DNA from: Psychrobacter vallis
GTDB taxonomy: Bacteria > Pseudomonadota > Gammaproteobacteria > Pseudomonadales > Moraxellaceae
Length of the DNA: 64,000 nucleotides
Direction: 5' to 3'
Assembly: GCF_904846715.1 (NCBI RefSeq)
Contig: NZ_CAJHBU010000005.1
Coordinates: 1 to 64,000 of the forward strand
Shown: positions 53,736 to 63,794 of the stretch, piece by piece
Layout: every line of letters starts with the position of its first letter
Numbering within the stretch: the stretch's first letter is position 1
Position numbers and translations under genes: made by a program
The notes under the pieces: generated by a model
The model's database searches: none
What the model was told of the DNA's origin: nothing
Seen by the model: the letters and a program-made list of their open reading frames with translations, nothing else

Positions 53736-54422
53736 ATGTTAACTGGTACTGAATTATCCGCCTCGATAGACAAGCTGTTTGCACTGCGCAAAGAGATTGT
53801 GAATGCGTTTCTCGATACGTTTATCATGCTGGGCATTTCAACGACCGTCGCTATCGTCATCGGCGGGCTGTTTGGCGTGTTTTTGTTTTTATCCAGTGAC
53901 CGCCAGTTCTTACAGAACAAGACACTTTATGGTGTACTTGGTGGTATCACCAATTTTATGCGTGCTTTTCCTTTCGTTATTTTGATGATTGCTATGAGTC
54001 CTTTTACCAAAGCCATCGTTGGCACTGGTATCGGCCCTATTGCTGCCTCGCTAGTGTTGGCAATCGCTGGTTCGTTTTATTTTGCCCGTTTGGTCGAGCA
54101 AAATTTACGTGAAGTGCCGCGCGGCATCATCGAGGCCACTGAATCTATGGGCGCACGTCCCTTTACAATTATCAAAGTTTTACTCAATGAGGCACGCTCA
54201 GGCCTGATATTGTCAGTGACGATTCTCTGTATCAGCCTGCTGTCTTATTCAGCGGCGGCTGGTATGATTGGTGGTGGCGGTTTGGGTGATTTGGCCATTC
54301 GTTACGGCTATTATCGTTATCAAACTGAGGTGATGATTTTTATCGTCATTGTACTATCTATCATGGTCATCGCGATTCAGGCCTCTGGTAATTGGTTAGC
54401 CACTCGCTTGGATAAACGGTAA
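53736..54422 (+). CDS. metI: Methionine ABC transporter permease MetI
   Basis: A 228-residue permease with about five membrane segments. The EAA coupling motif is IEATESMGARPFTIIKVLLNEARSGL near residue 142. GTGIGPIAASLVLAIAGSFYFARLVEQNLREVPRG is typical of MetI. It pairs with the MetN ATPase in the inner membrane. GCAGGAGA lies upstream and the gene begins 19 bp after metN. A longer frame from 53688 overlaps metN and lacks a ribosome site. Confidence 0.92.
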   Translation: MLTGTELSASIDKLFALRKEIVNAFLDTFIMLGISTTVAIVIGGLFGVFLFLSSDRQFLQNKTLYGVLGGITNFMRAFPFVILMIAMSPFTKAIVGTGIGPIAASLVLAIAGSFYFARLVEQNLREVPRGIIEATESMGARPFTIIKVLLNEARSGLILSVTILCISLLSYSAAAGMIGGGGLGDLAIRYGYYRYQTEVMIFIVIVLSIMVIAIQASGNWLATRLDKR

Positions 54423-54652
54423 AAGCCGTATCAAGACAAAAAATCAAAAGGCCGTCAACATTGCTTATTATGAAGAACACTCAAGGTTTAATGCCGATTC
54501 GTCCTAAGCAAAATGCTTGACTTTGTTACTGAGACCCTTTAATTTTGTCACTAATTTAATACTCATTCATTTAGCAGCATTACTATCCCTAATGTTGCTT
54601 TTTTTAATGGCACATTTTGCCTACTGTCTCCCCCTCTTATTAAGGAAATCCC

Positions 54653-55612
54653 ATGAAATTAACAGATATCAGCCGCCAGTTGGCGAATGCATTTGCTGCT
54701 GTTGGCGTATCAGGCTTAGTGTTGGTTGGTTGCAACAATTCATCAGCACCAGAAGCGACTAAACAGCCCGTTACCGAAGGCGCAACGGCAGAAACTGCCG
54801 CTAGCGATATCGATCCTGAGCATACAAAAATTGTCATTGGTACTACCGAAGGCGATTTTGCTGATATGGTACGTAACCAAGTGAAAAGCTCACTTGAAGC
54901 CCAAGGTTATGAAGTAGAGCTGGTTGCCTTTACGGATTATGTTCGTCCGAACCTTGCGTTGGCTGAAGGTGATTTGGATATCAATATCTTCCAGCATAAA
55001 CCGTACCTTGATAACTTCAAGAAAGAGAACAACCTTGATTTGGTTGAAGCATTCCAAGTACCAACCGCCCCACTTGGCATTTATTCTGGCAAAAAGACCA
55101 GTCTAGACGCAGCTTATAAAGGTATGAGTGTTTCTGCTCCAAATGACCCAAGTAACTTTGCTCGCGCTCTTGTGATGATGAGTGATCTTGGTTGGATTAC
55201 GCTAAAAGACAACATCGATCCATTGACTGCGTCAAAAACCGATATCGCTGATAACAGCAAATACGATATTGAAATCGTTGAGTTGGAAGCCGCTCAACTA
55301 CCGCGTGCTCGTGATGAAGTGGACTTCGCGGTTATCAATGGCAATTATGCGACAGACGCTGGGATTGTTCTGACTGACGCTCTATTCCAAGAGCCAAGCT
55401 TTGCTTACGTTAACTGGTCAGCTATCAAATCTGCTGACGTTGGCAAAAAGTGGGTCGAAGATGTGACAAACGCTTATAACTCAGAAGCATTCAAAAAGTA
55501 CGCGCATGAAACCTTCCCCGGTTATAAATATCCAAAAATTTGGGGAACCGATCACAGCGCGCATACAGACACTGCTGCGACCACAGCCCCAGTAGAAACT
55601 GCTGCCCAATAA
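54653..55612 (+). CDS. metQ: Methionine-binding lipoprotein MetQ (NlpA family)
   Basis: A 319-residue lipoprotein; the lipobox is LVGC near residue 26. After a flexible acidic linker the binding domain has the NlpA family hallmarks: VIGTTEGDFADMVRNQVK, FTDYVRPNLALAEGDLDINIFQHKPYLDNF, and SAPNDPSNFARALVMMSDLGWI. It delivers D- and L-methionine to MetI. The 230-bp gap before it suggests a second transcript start or processing. AAGGAAA precedes the ATG and a terminator follows. Confidence 0.93.
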   Translation: MKLTDISRQLANAFAAVGVSGLVLVGCNNSSAPEATKQPVTEGATAETAASDIDPEHTKIVIGTTEGDFADMVRNQVKSSLEAQGYEVELVAFTDYVRPNLALAEGDLDINIFQHKPYLDNFKKENNLDLVEAFQVPTAPLGIYSGKKTSLDAAYKGMSVSAPNDPSNFARALVMMSDLGWITLKDNIDPLTASKTDIADNSKYDIEIVELEAAQLPRARDEVDFAVINGNYATDAGIVLTDALFQEPSFAYVNWSAIKSADVGKKWVEDVTNAYNSEAFKKYAHETFPGYKYPKIWGTDHSAHTDTAATTAPVETAAQ

Positions 55613-55657
55613 GCTTTAAACTAAAGAATACTCCAATATAAGAGTATCTTGTTTACA

Positions 55658-55697
55658 GTAAACGCCCATTGCTCAATAGCGATGGGCGTTTTTTATG
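55658..55697 (+). terminator. Terminator after metQ
   Basis: AACGCCCATTGCT and AGCGATGGGCGTT form a stem around CAAT followed by six T residues. Confidence 0.85.
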
Positions 55698-55950
55698 GCA
55701 TGGATTTCGAAGTCTGTATTTTTTGAAAAAATGCTAAAATGCTAATCAGTGATTAAAAAATCACGTTACAGCCTGTTTGTCCTTTGTAGGAAACCGTCAC
55801 CTACCCTTTCGTTTTGCCTCGCTTTTTTCTATAGTAGACGAGCTAAAGAGTACTCAGTTGAACCGACTATGACTGTTGCTCTGTTTCAATCAGTTTTATG
55901 AGTCAGAGTCTATAAGACATCATAAAATCATTAACGATAAGGATAATAAT

Positions 55951-56799
55951 ATGAGTACGAAAACTTATAATATGCGTACAGCTGGACAAGCAAATATTCC
56001 GGTACTAGGACTGGGCACTTGGCAATCAACGGGCCAAGACTGTATCGACGTTGTCAAAAAAGCGTTAGAGATGGGCTATGAGCATATTGATACTGCTCAA
56101 GCTTATGACAATGAAAAAGAAGTGGGTCAAGGCATCAAACAATCAGGCGTGGCTCGTGACAAGTTCTTTTTGACCACGAAAATTTTCCCTGATGACATGA
56201 AGTTTCAACCAGAAAAGTTGGTCGAAGCAGCCAAACGTTCGTTAGAAAACTTAGATACCGATTATGTCGACCTCTTGCTATTACACTGGCCTGATGATCG
56301 CGTGCCATTATCTGAAACGATTCCTGCATTATGCGAGCTACAAAAACAAGGATTGACCAAACATATTGGTGTGTCTAACTTTAATATTGCCAATATTATT
56401 GAAGCAAAAAAACATGCCGATGTACCGATTGTGGTCAATCAAGTTGAGTTTCATCCATTTATCAAACAACACACCTTGCAGACTTTTTTGAACAATCATC
56501 ACATTCTCTTAGAAGCCTACTCGCCATTAGCACGTGGTGATGTATTTGATAATGAGACCATCAAAGAAATTTCTGATGCGCACAATGTCACGCCAGCACA
56601 GATATCATTGGCATGGATTTTGTCCGACAAGCACCGTATTGCTATTCCAAAAACCGCTAACCCTGATCACTTGCAAGGAAACTTAGACGCTATCGATGTG
56701 GTACTAAGTGCAGAAGAATTAGAAAAAATTGGCAATTTAGCGCGCGCTGATGGTCGCAAAATCAAACATCCTGATTATAGCCCTGTATGGGATGATTAG
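55951..56799 (+). CDS. Aldo/keto reductase
   Basis: A 282-residue AKR-superfamily enzyme. The catalytic tetrad is visible: aspartate and tyrosine in HIDTAQAYDNE (about 40-50), lysine in FFLTTKIF (about 77) and histidine in LLLLHWPDD (about 110). The NADPH-binding segment near the C-terminus reads RIAIPKTANPDHLQGNLDAI. It should reduce aldehydes or ketones such as methylglyoxal with NADPH. The start at 55951 has AAGGA seven bases upstream. A terminator at 56830-56863 isolates it. Confidence 0.9.
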   Translation: MSTKTYNMRTAGQANIPVLGLGTWQSTGQDCIDVVKKALEMGYEHIDTAQAYDNEKEVGQGIKQSGVARDKFFLTTKIFPDDMKFQPEKLVEAAKRSLENLDTDYVDLLLLHWPDDRVPLSETIPALCELQKQGLTKHIGVSNFNIANIIEAKKHADVPIVVNQVEFHPFIKQHTLQTFLNNHHILLEAYSPLARGDVFDNETIKEISDAHNVTPAQISLAWILSDKHRIAIPKTANPDHLQGNLDAIDVVLSAEELEKIGNLARADGRKIKHPDYSPVWDD

Positions 56800-56829
56800 T
56801 AGCTGATAGTTATTTATGAGAAAGCATGA

Positions 56830-56863
56830 AAAAAGCCACCGATACTCTCGGTGGCTTTTTTAT
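56830..56863. terminator. Terminator between aldo/keto reductase and ccmE
   Basis: AAGCCACCGA and TCGGTGGCTT pair around a short loop, with A- and T-runs on either side, between convergent genes. Confidence 0.85.
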
Positions 56864-56913
56864 CAATCTATTTTAGGATGGGACAGCCAAACAAACTTAT
56901 TACTTATTACTTA

Positions 56914-57414
56914 TTACTGTTGCAGCGTCTGAGTCTCATGAAGTTTTTCGGCAGGATTGTACTGCTCAGAAGGAGGCACAACCCCATTACGATTGTTCTC
57001 TTTCATTGACTTAGCGACTTCAGGCGGCATATAGTTTTCATCGTGTTTGGCCAATACTTCTCCAGCGACAAACGTATCACCTTGCATTTTACCAGTGGCG
57101 ACGACACCTGAGTTTTCAGCAAACAAATCTGGCAAAATACCTTGATAGGTCACCGGCACTGTCGACTGAAAGTCAGTAATAGCAAACTCAACATTCAATG
57201 GATTGTCTGCTGCTCGCTGGACACTACCCGCAACCACCATACCGCCTGCGCGAATACGTTTGTCTTGTGGTGCTTCACCTTGTGCAATGGCCGTAGCATC
57301 AAAGTAGTAATCTGTCTGTTGCCCGATGGCATAAAGCACCAACACCACGGCTATCGCCGCTCCTGCAAGCGTAAACATAACCCACATCAGTTTTTTGCGA
57401 CGAACTGCGTTCAT
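56914..57414 (-). CDS. ccmE: Cytochrome c maturation heme chaperone CcmE
   Basis: A 166-residue protein with one N-terminal membrane anchor (about 9-29) and a periplasmic OB-fold domain. The heme-linking histidine and nearby tyrosine are in [11 protein letters not shown] near residue 125. [12 protein letters not shown] is also typical. It carries heme from CcmC to the CcmFGH ligase, which is not in the window. It is 293 bp from ccmD, and the gap shows no structure I can name. Confidence 0.93.
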   Translation of the reverse strand: MNAVRRKKLMWVMFTLAGAAIAVVLVLYAIGQQTDYYFDATAIAQGEAPQDKRIRAGGMVVAGSVQRAADNPLNVEFAITDFQSTVPVTYQGILPDLFAENSGVVATGKMQGDTFVAGEVLAKHDENYMPPEVAKSMKENNRNGVVPPSEQYNPAEKLHETQTLQQ

Positions 57415-57707
57415 ACCACTACCTCATTGATGAGTCACTGTTTTACAAACTACCGTCAAAGCCTTTGTACATCGTTACCCTGTACTCATATTAAATGGCT
57501 TTGACAATATTAATCTATAAAACAGAAAATATTGAAGACACTACGATTAGAAAAACTTTTTAAGAATGTCTTTCTAGTCGTACGCTTCTAATAGCTATAT
57601 GATAGCATTTTTTCTATAAATCAATAAGCACCATCGCAACTTATGCGGTCACATATTGATGATTGTACTATAAAAAATTCTATAAAATCATGATGTTAAG
57701 CGACTTT

Positions 57708-57929
57708 TTAATCAGCGCGCTTATTTGTTGGCGGTTGTGTTTTAGCCGTACGTTGTGCTTGACGTGCTTGCTGGATAGTCAGCTGTTTGATCAGTGCTTT
57801 TCTTTGCCTACGGCTATACATAATAAAAACCAGCATCATGCCAACGGTAATAGCCCAGCATGACCAGACAAAAACCCCATGCTTACCCATGGCAATAAAT
57901 TCAGAAAAGCTATAAAAATAGGGCTGCAT
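57708..57929 (-). CDS. ccmD: Heme exporter protein CcmD
   Basis: A 73-residue protein with one membrane segment (about 18-38) flanked by FSEFIAMGKHGVFVWSCW at the start and a basic tail RRQRKALIKQL, the standard CcmD layout. It helps release holo-CcmE from the CcmABC complex. It follows ccmC by 16 bp, and AGGAAA precedes the start. Confidence 0.88.
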   Translation of the reverse strand: MQPYFYSFSEFIAMGKHGVFVWSCWAITVGMMLVFIMYSRRQRKALIKQLTIQQARQAQRTAKTQPPTNKRAD

Positions 57930-57945
57930 AATAATTTCCTAGCCG

Positions 57946-58734
57946 TTATTTGTGTTGACCACGGATATATTCTTTCACCCACGCTTTACCTTGATCACGG
58001 TATAAAATGAGTGTATTGGTTCGATAAATCGCCAATGTCCCCACCAGTAAATAACTACCAATAGTCGTGAGTAGCAACGGCATCCACATATCTGCTGACA
58101 TTTTTGGTGCTGCCGTTAAGGTAAACGTTGCGCCTTGATGCAAGGTATTCCACCACTCTACTGAATACTTGATAATAGGCAGGTTCACCGCGCCAACAAT
58201 CGACAGAATGGCCGCTGCTTTACCACGGTTGGCGGTATGTTCAAAAGCAGCAAACATCGCCATAACACCTGCATATAAAAACGCCAAAATCAGCATAGAT
58301 GTCAAACGCGCGTCCCAAACCCAGTAAGTGCCCCACGTTGGTTTTGCCCAAATAGAACCTGTTAGCAAACTAATCACACACAGCAAAAAGCCTATCGGCG
58401 CAAGTGCTTGCGCGACCAAACTGGCAGTCTTAATCTTCCATACCAAATAAATTGCCCCCAATACTGCAAGGGCAAAATAGATAGAGATGGCAAGACTGGC
58501 CGCTGGGACGTGGATAAAGATAATGCGATAACTGTTGCCCTGTAAGTAATCAGGTGGTGCAAAAGCAAGACCCCAGACACTACCTATCAGCAGACAGATA
58601 CTGGCTAATATCGCTAACCACTTAACCCAAGGTGCAAAAATGCGAAAGAACTGCTTGGTGCCCACAGTGGTCAAAAAGCCTTGCCAAATGCGTTGCCACA
58701 GGCTAGGAGATGAGACGTTATTCAGGTTGGGCAT
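57946..58734 (-). CDS. ccmC: Heme exporter / CcmE heme loader CcmC
   Basis: A 262-residue inner-membrane protein with six hydrophobic segments. The heme-handling tryptophan-rich motif is PTWGTYWVWDARLTS near residue 138, and conserved histidines lie in FIHVPAAS and EHTANRG. It attaches heme to CcmE. The start at 58734 is chosen over an in-frame ATG at 58782 because it matches the usual start of the family; the ribosome site is weak for both. Confidence 0.92.
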   Translation of the reverse strand: MPNLNNVSSPSLWQRIWQGFLTTVGTKQFFRIFAPWVKWLAILASICLLIGSVWGLAFAPPDYLQGNSYRIIFIHVPAASLAISIYFALAVLGAIYLVWKIKTASLVAQALAPIGFLLCVISLLTGSIWAKPTWGTYWVWDARLTSMLILAFLYAGVMAMFAAFEHTANRGKAAAILSIVGAVNLPIIKYSVEWWNTLHQGATFTLTAAPKMSADMWMPLLLTTIGSYLLVGTLAIYRTNTLILYRDQGKAWVKEYIRGQHK

Positions 58735-58963
58735 GGGAATAAACCTATTGCGTAGCTTATGGTGACAGGTATAACACATCATGGGCGCTACTACCTGCTA
58801 ACCTGCTGGCGTTAAACACTGGATAGAATCTATAAGGGAGTGTTTACTTATTTAATGGACTATTATAGCAAAATTGCCAGTTTTCACCATGCTGTTAGTA
58901 AAAAGGGTTTTGATAAAATAATTGATCTACTGTTTATTGGTCTGTTGTTTATTAGTCTACTGT

Positions 58964-59701
58964 TTAATTGAGCCACGCCATTTTTAAGGTCAACGCAATA
59001 ACCCACGGCATCACCAAAACTGAAACGATACTGCCTGCTAGCAATAACGCCAATATAGGTAATCCATTAAGACCAGTGGCAAACAAATCAACCGCACCCG
59101 TCGCAAAAATCAACACCGGCAACTGCATTGGCAATGCAATCAGAGGCACCAGCACCGCGCCATTTTTCAATGACAGTGTCAAACTACTAGCGACCGCTGA
59201 TAGCATCAAGAGCATTGGGCTACCAGTAACGATAGAGGCCATCAGTATCCACGCCTCAAACCAGCTCAGCTGAAATAAAGGCACAGCAAGCAAACTGAGT
59301 AATGCCACAATACCACTGCTAAACACCCAATGAATGACTAAGCGTATCAACACCCACAACGGCAGCGAAGCATTGGCGACGACCAACTGTGCCAGTGTGC
59401 CATTATCAAGGGCTGGCTTAAACAAACCATCCACGCCCATCACCAGCGAGAGTAAAGCAGCAATCCACACCGCTGACACCCCAAGTCGTTGCAACAGCGC
59501 AGGTTCGCTACCAACGGCCAGTGGAAACAGTGTAATAATCACCAAAAACAAGACCAAAGGATACAACCATTGCACCGCCCCTTGCTGCTTTACTTGCCAT
59601 TCGCGCCGCCATAACTGCATAAAACCAATACCACGCGATGCCGTTACCATCATGGTTGGGCTTTCATTCGCGGCTTGTACTGGACTGTTTGTCTTTGTCA
59701 T
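58964..59701 (-). CDS. ccmB: Heme exporter permease CcmB
   Basis: A 245-residue membrane protein with about six hydrophobic segments and the family's patterns: LWRREWQVKQQGAVQWLYPLVLFLVIITLFPLAVG at the N-terminus and a GLFKPALDNGTLAQL block near residue 92. It is the membrane part of the CcmAB ABC transporter. An N-terminal extension of about 27 residues before GFMQLWRREW is unusual; the start may be later. It lies 55 bp after ccmA and 230 bp before ccmC. Confidence 0.9.
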   Translation of the reverse strand: MTKTNSPVQAANESPTMMVTASRGIGFMQLWRREWQVKQQGAVQWLYPLVLFLVIITLFPLAVGSEPALLQRLGVSAVWIAALLSLVMGVDGLFKPALDNGTLAQLVVANASLPLWVLIRLVIHWVFSSGIVALLSLLAVPLFQLSWFEAWILMASIVTGSPMLLMLSAVASSLTLSLKNGAVLVPLIALPMQLPVLIFATGAVDLFATGLNGLPILALLLAGSIVSVLVMPWVIALTLKMAWLN

Positions 59702-59756
59702 GTATTTGCTCTTCTGCTCATCGCACTTGTATTATCGTTGGTACGAAATAAACGGT

Positions 59757-60386
59757 CTAGATCATATATTCTGTCAAGTCGAGCACTTGATTGGCAACGC
59801 CGACTGATTGATGACTGGTCATTAAGATTGCCCCGCCAGCATTGGCAAAATCGCGTAATCGGTCTTCCATTCGCGCCACCATATCGACATCAAGCGCCGT
59901 GAAAGGCTCGTCAAGCAACCAAAGCGGTGTCACATCGGGCGTCAATAAATACAGCCGCGCAAGAGTGATACGGCGGGTTTGCCCAGCAGATAAGTGGCTT
60001 GAGCTAAGGGTCTCAAATCCTTGTAACCCTACCCAAGTGAGGGCGTCATCAATGTCAGCAGCACTTGGTGTAATACCATATAAATTCAGCAAAAACGTCA
60101 GATTTTGTGCGACAGTGAGATTGGGATGAATGCCCAGTTGGTGCGATACATATAAAGGCTGCATGGGCAAACCTGCCTTTTCTTGATAAGCAACCTCACC
60201 CGTCAGGACTGGCAATAACCCAGCCAACTGCATCAGTAGCGTCGTTTTACCCGTACCATTTGCACCAATGAGATGACAAATACTACCAGTAGATAAATTG
60301 AGCGTGACCGCTTCACATAGGGGGATTTCACCACGCTGAACCGTCAGCTCATCAAGCACAAGTAAAGGGGTTTTCAAAGCCGTCAT
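59757..60386 (-). CDS. ccmA: Cytochrome c maturation ATPase CcmA
   Basis: A 209-residue ABC ATPase. Walker A is LIGANGTGKTTLLMQLAGLLP, the signature LSAGQTRRITLARLYL and Walker B LWLLDEPFTALD. It powers release of heme-loaded CcmE. The ATG at 60386 has GAGG five bases upstream; a TTG one codon earlier is not used. It heads the ccmABCDE operon, whose promoter must lie in the 75-bp gap to the divergent gene. Confidence 0.93.
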   Translation of the reverse strand: MTALKTPLLVLDELTVQRGEIPLCEAVTLNLSTGSICHLIGANGTGKTTLLMQLAGLLPVLTGEVAYQEKAGLPMQPLYVSHQLGIHPNLTVAQNLTFLLNLYGITPSAADIDDALTWVGLQGFETLSSSHLSAGQTRRITLARLYLLTPDVTPLWLLDEPFTALDVDMVARMEDRLRDFANAGGAILMTSHQSVGVANQVLDLTEYMI

Positions 60387-60462
60387 CAAAACCTCTCGTT
60401 ATTTATCAAGCGGCAGTCAATATTCATCACAAACAAACACGCTGTTCATGGCATAATACTTT

Positions 60463-61620
60463 ATGCTTCCTACAAATACACAGTATAACAAATTGTCGAT
60501 TACTATGACCTCAAAACCTATGCAGACTTCAAAAGATAGCCAAAACCAAACGCCGCCAGTAGATGCTGAACATAAGGCAGATGCTGGAAACAGCCACTCT
60601 CAGTCAAACTTGTCTGGTACACGCTTGACCATAGACGGCTTGATCGATGCCCAAGTTGAATTTATGCAGCAGTGGTTAAGCAAGCAAGCTGCGCCCTTGA
60701 GTATAGAAGCTTGGCAGTGGTTTGGTGAGCAACCCTTAAATAAATATATCAGCCGCGAGCATTTGCAGCACTTGATAAATGATTGGCTACTCAATCAGCC
60801 GATCAGTGAGGTGATGCGTACCGATATCCGCGATATCTTGCATACCGTTATTTATCATCCCGTCAATGACAACGTGCCATTATCTGAATTGGTGGATGAC
60901 ACGCAAGTTGAGACCCTTGCCAATTATGTCGGCAGCCATGATGAGCAGCGCAATGTCTTGATTCATACGCTGATCGGCAATGAAACCTTTGCAGACTTGC
61001 TGACGCAAACGCTATACCACGCCATCAACGACTTTATGGAAACCACATTAGATAAAGCGGGCGGCGTTGGTAAACTGATGAAACTTGGGCGCAGCTCTTT
61101 TGAAAAGGCCACCAATAGAAATCTCGATGAAAAATTGCAGGCGTATTTGCACCGTAACATTAAAGATTTGGCACGCCGAGCAGAAACCAATGCACAAGAG
61201 CATTTATCCAACGAAGAAGTCGCGCGATTAATGGTCACAGGCTGGGCTCGGATCAAAGATCAGCCTGTCAGTCATCTACAAACCTACTTGCGCGATGAGC
61301 CTGACAATAGCAGTATCGACCATATCGAAGCCAGTATCCAGCAAAGCTATAACCGCCTGCGCATGTCGCCTTATTTGCACAGTCTCGTGGCAGCCAGCAT
61401 CGATACTTGGTACGCCAATCATCAAGCAGACACCATAGCAACCATCGCTGCGAGCTTATATATTGACGAGCAGGCCATGACGCAATTTAGTACCGTGCTA
61501 CTGCCAATTATCTATGACGCTCTTGCAAGCCCTTGGTTTACGGCACATATCCGTGACATGTTACAAGCATTTTATAATCAGCCAAACATCAAAGAGAGTT
61601 TGACACTTAATAACGCGTAA
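60463..61620 (+). CDS. Hypothetical helical protein
   Basis: A 385-residue soluble protein without signal peptide or membrane segments. The first 50 residues are polar. The rest is predicted helical, with AQVEFMQQWLSKQ, LINDWLLNQPISEVMRTDIRDIL and GKLMKLGRSSFEKATNRNLDEKLQAYLHRNIKDLARR. I do not recognise a family. No ribosome site fits the first ATG; ATG at 60505 is an alternative. The YbjN-domain gene lies about 70 bp downstream on the same strand. Confidence 0.7.
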   Translation: MLPTNTQYNKLSITMTSKPMQTSKDSQNQTPPVDAEHKADAGNSHSQSNLSGTRLTIDGLIDAQVEFMQQWLSKQAAPLSIEAWQWFGEQPLNKYISREHLQHLINDWLLNQPISEVMRTDIRDILHTVIYHPVNDNVPLSELVDDTQVETLANYVGSHDEQRNVLIHTLIGNETFADLLTQTLYHAINDFMETTLDKAGGVGKLMKLGRSSFEKATNRNLDEKLQAYLHRNIKDLARRAETNAQEHLSNEEVARLMVTGWARIKDQPVSHLQTYLRDEPDNSSIDHIEASIQQSYNRLRMSPYLHSLVAASIDTWYANHQADTIATIAASLYIDEQAMTQFSTVLLPIIYDALASPWFTAHIRDMLQAFYNQPNIKESLTLNNA

Positions 61621-61692
61621 TTTGCTGTTTTGGCGTGTTTATCCATATTCACTATCACTTATGTGTCAGCCCAATATTATGAGTCCAATATT

Positions 61693-62526
61693 ATGAACCA
61701 ACGTAATAAACTCAGCTTGTGGCAAAAAATCAAACGGTTGCTGACGACTTCAGCGCCGTCATCTATTATTAATGGCACAAATAAGCCATCGCATGTATCG
61801 TCAGATAAAAGTGAAGTGACCCAATCAGCAACTGATAGCAATCAACGTAATGATACTGACAATGAAGATACTGGCATTGATGATAAAAATGACTCAAACG
61901 GTAAACTCAAAACTGGCTCTGAATCTGACGCCAAAAATCACCACGAGCATTCACCAATCACCCCTTCTGACTTGCGTGTAGGACAACAAGAGCGCAACGA
62001 CACCCCCATTGTCAGTGTGCTAAAACAATACTTCAATAGCAAGCAGTGGCACTATACGCATTATCGACCCAAAACCAATGACGGCCAAAAATCACATCAT
62101 TTGTCATTAAGAATGCGGCATAAACAACTAAACTGTGGCTATCTGTTTCGGGTTCAAGAGCATAATAAGCTATTGGCCGTCTATGGCATTTTGCCATTTT
62201 TGATACCAGAGAGTCATCAAAGTGCTGCGATGCTCCTCATCACTCAACTGAATTATGACATGCTGGTCGGTAATCTAGAAATGGATGTCAATGATGGCGA
62301 GATACGCTACAAAAACGCCATCGATGTTGAAGCAGTTGGTATTAATGACGACATTATCGAACATTTACTACAAGGCGTGGTTGCCATGACCACTGTCGCT
62401 CATGAATTGTTGAGTAATTTGCTCAATAATCAAGATCCTACAGAAGACTTACCAACATTGCTGATAGCGCTACGCCAACAGACAGATTCACGAACGTTCT
62501 TTTTGCCAACACAGTTCGTGCAGTAA
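61693..62526 (+). CDS. YbjN-domain protein
   Basis: A 277-residue protein. The first 95 residues are low-complexity, rich in serine, asparagine, aspartate and lysine. The rest has a YbjN-type pattern: a strand-rich first part (LSLRMRHKQLNCGYLFRVQ), then AAMLLITQLNYDMLVGNLEMDVNDGEIRYKNAIDVEA, which matches the YbjN core, and a helical end. YbjN proteins are secretion-chaperone-like with regulatory roles in E. coli; the partner here is unknown. A frame runs back to 61630, but ATG at 61693 starts the sensible protein. Confidence 0.7.
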   Translation: MNQRNKLSLWQKIKRLLTTSAPSSIINGTNKPSHVSSDKSEVTQSATDSNQRNDTDNEDTGIDDKNDSNGKLKTGSESDAKNHHEHSPITPSDLRVGQQERNDTPIVSVLKQYFNSKQWHYTHYRPKTNDGQKSHHLSLRMRHKQLNCGYLFRVQEHNKLLAVYGILPFLIPESHQSAAMLLITQLNYDMLVGNLEMDVNDGEIRYKNAIDVEAVGINDDIIEHLLQGVVAMTTVAHELLSNLLNNQDPTEDLPTLLIALRQQTDSRTFFLPTQFVQ

Positions 62527-62600
62527 ACACCTGATGGAAATAGGGTTGATGCACTTTAAATACTCCCCAAACACGCTACCAAAAGAACCCATTTAACATT

Positions 62601-63518
62601 ATGCTAAAAATTGCTTACTCTGATATTTTTCGTTATTCAGTACCTGAAAAACACCGCTTTCCCATGCAAAAATACACCATGATTCCTGAGCGTTTGTTGG
62701 CTGAAGGTACGATCATTACGGATAACTTCTTTGCACCTAAGCAATTAAGCGAAGACGAGATTTTGACCACGCATACGCCCGACTATTGGTCTCAGCTTAA
62801 AAACCAAACGCTGCCACGAAAAGAAGCACGCGCCATTGGCTTTGATATGACGCCATTGCTGGTAGAGCGTGGCCGTTATATTGCCCATGCGACTTATGAA
62901 TGTGCGCTATATGCGCAGCAATATGGTGTGGCGATGAATGTCGCTGGCGGCACACATCACGCGTTTGCCGATCATGGTGAAGGGTTTTGTGTTTTCAATG
63001 ATGTGTGTATCGCTAGCAACTTACTGCTTAATCGCGGACAAGCGCAAAAGATTCTGGTGGTTGATTTGGATGTACACCAAGGCAACGGTAATGCCAGTAT
63101 CATGGCGGATGAGTCACGCGTTTTTGTCTTTAGTATGCATGGTGCCAAAAACTATCCGTTCCGCAAGCAAATCTCAGACTTGGACATTGAGTTGGACAAT
63201 GAAACGGGTGATAAGGAATACTTACAGATTTTGGCCGACACGCTACCGCGCTTGATTGCTGATGTTGCGCCAGACATGATATTTTATCAATCTGCTGTCG
63301 ATGTGCTCGCTACGGATAAGTTAGGAAAGCTGGGACTGACGATAGAGGGCTGCAAAGCCCGTGATGAATATGTGTTACGCCAAGCGAAATCTGCCAACAT
63401 TCCTGTCGCTATTGTGATGGGTGGCGGCTATTCAGAATATATCGAAGATGTGGTAGAAGCACACTGTAATACCTTTCGTTTGGCTCAGCAGATTTATTTT
63501 GGTGAAATGGCTGATTAG
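62601..63518 (+). CDS. Histone deacetylase family (AcuC/acetylpolyamine amidohydrolase-like) protein
   Basis: A 305-residue zinc deacetylase. The catalytic histidine pair and tunnel residues are in NVAGGTHHAFADHGEGFCVFND near residue 125; zinc ligands are in VVDLDVHQGNG near 157 and in YQSAVDVLATDKLG near 231, with the glycine motif MGGGYS near the end. This class removes acetyl groups from small molecules or from lysines such as that of acetyl-CoA synthetase. The target is unknown. No strong ribosome site is seen before the ATG. Confidence 0.9.
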   Translation: MLKIAYSDIFRYSVPEKHRFPMQKYTMIPERLLAEGTIITDNFFAPKQLSEDEILTTHTPDYWSQLKNQTLPRKEARAIGFDMTPLLVERGRYIAHATYECALYAQQYGVAMNVAGGTHHAFADHGEGFCVFNDVCIASNLLLNRGQAQKILVVDLDVHQGNGNASIMADESRVFVFSMHGAKNYPFRKQISDLDIELDNETGDKEYLQILADTLPRLIADVAPDMIFYQSAVDVLATDKLGKLGLTIEGCKARDEYVLRQAKSANIPVAIVMGGGYSEYIEDVVEAHCNTFRLAQQIYFGEMAD

Positions 63519-63573
63519 GACTAGGACTTAACCTCTGACGACTCAACGGATAACGTCACAAGGCAGTATTTAT

Positions 63574-63780
63574 ATGGCAAAAATATTGATAGGCATGGGC
63601 ATTGTGCTGGTTATTATCGGCGTTATTTGGCTGCTGTTTCCTAGTGCATTTTCGTGGATAGGTAATCTCCCAGGCGATATCAAACACACATCAGGCAATA
63701 CGCGGGTGTATTTTCCTGTGGTCACCATGATCGTGATCAGTGTCGTCGCGACTATTCTCTTAAATATGTTTAATCGCTAA
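63574..63780 (+). CDS. DUF2905 small membrane protein
   Basis: A 68-residue protein with two membrane helices (about 4-24 and 45-65) joined by the conserved loop SWIGNLPGDIKHTSGNTRVYFPV, the DUF2905 hallmark. Function is unknown. AAGGCAG lies before the ATG, and it follows the deacetylase gene by 55 bp. Confidence 0.88.
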   Translation: MAKILIGMGIVLVIIGVIWLLFPSAFSWIGNLPGDIKHTSGNTRVYFPVVTMIVISVVATILLNMFNR

Positions 63781-63794
63781 AGAATAAGTTTGTA

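Noticed and set aside
54517..54762. 81-codon ORF overlapping the metQ start
   Set aside because: It overlaps metQ in another frame and has no start signal.
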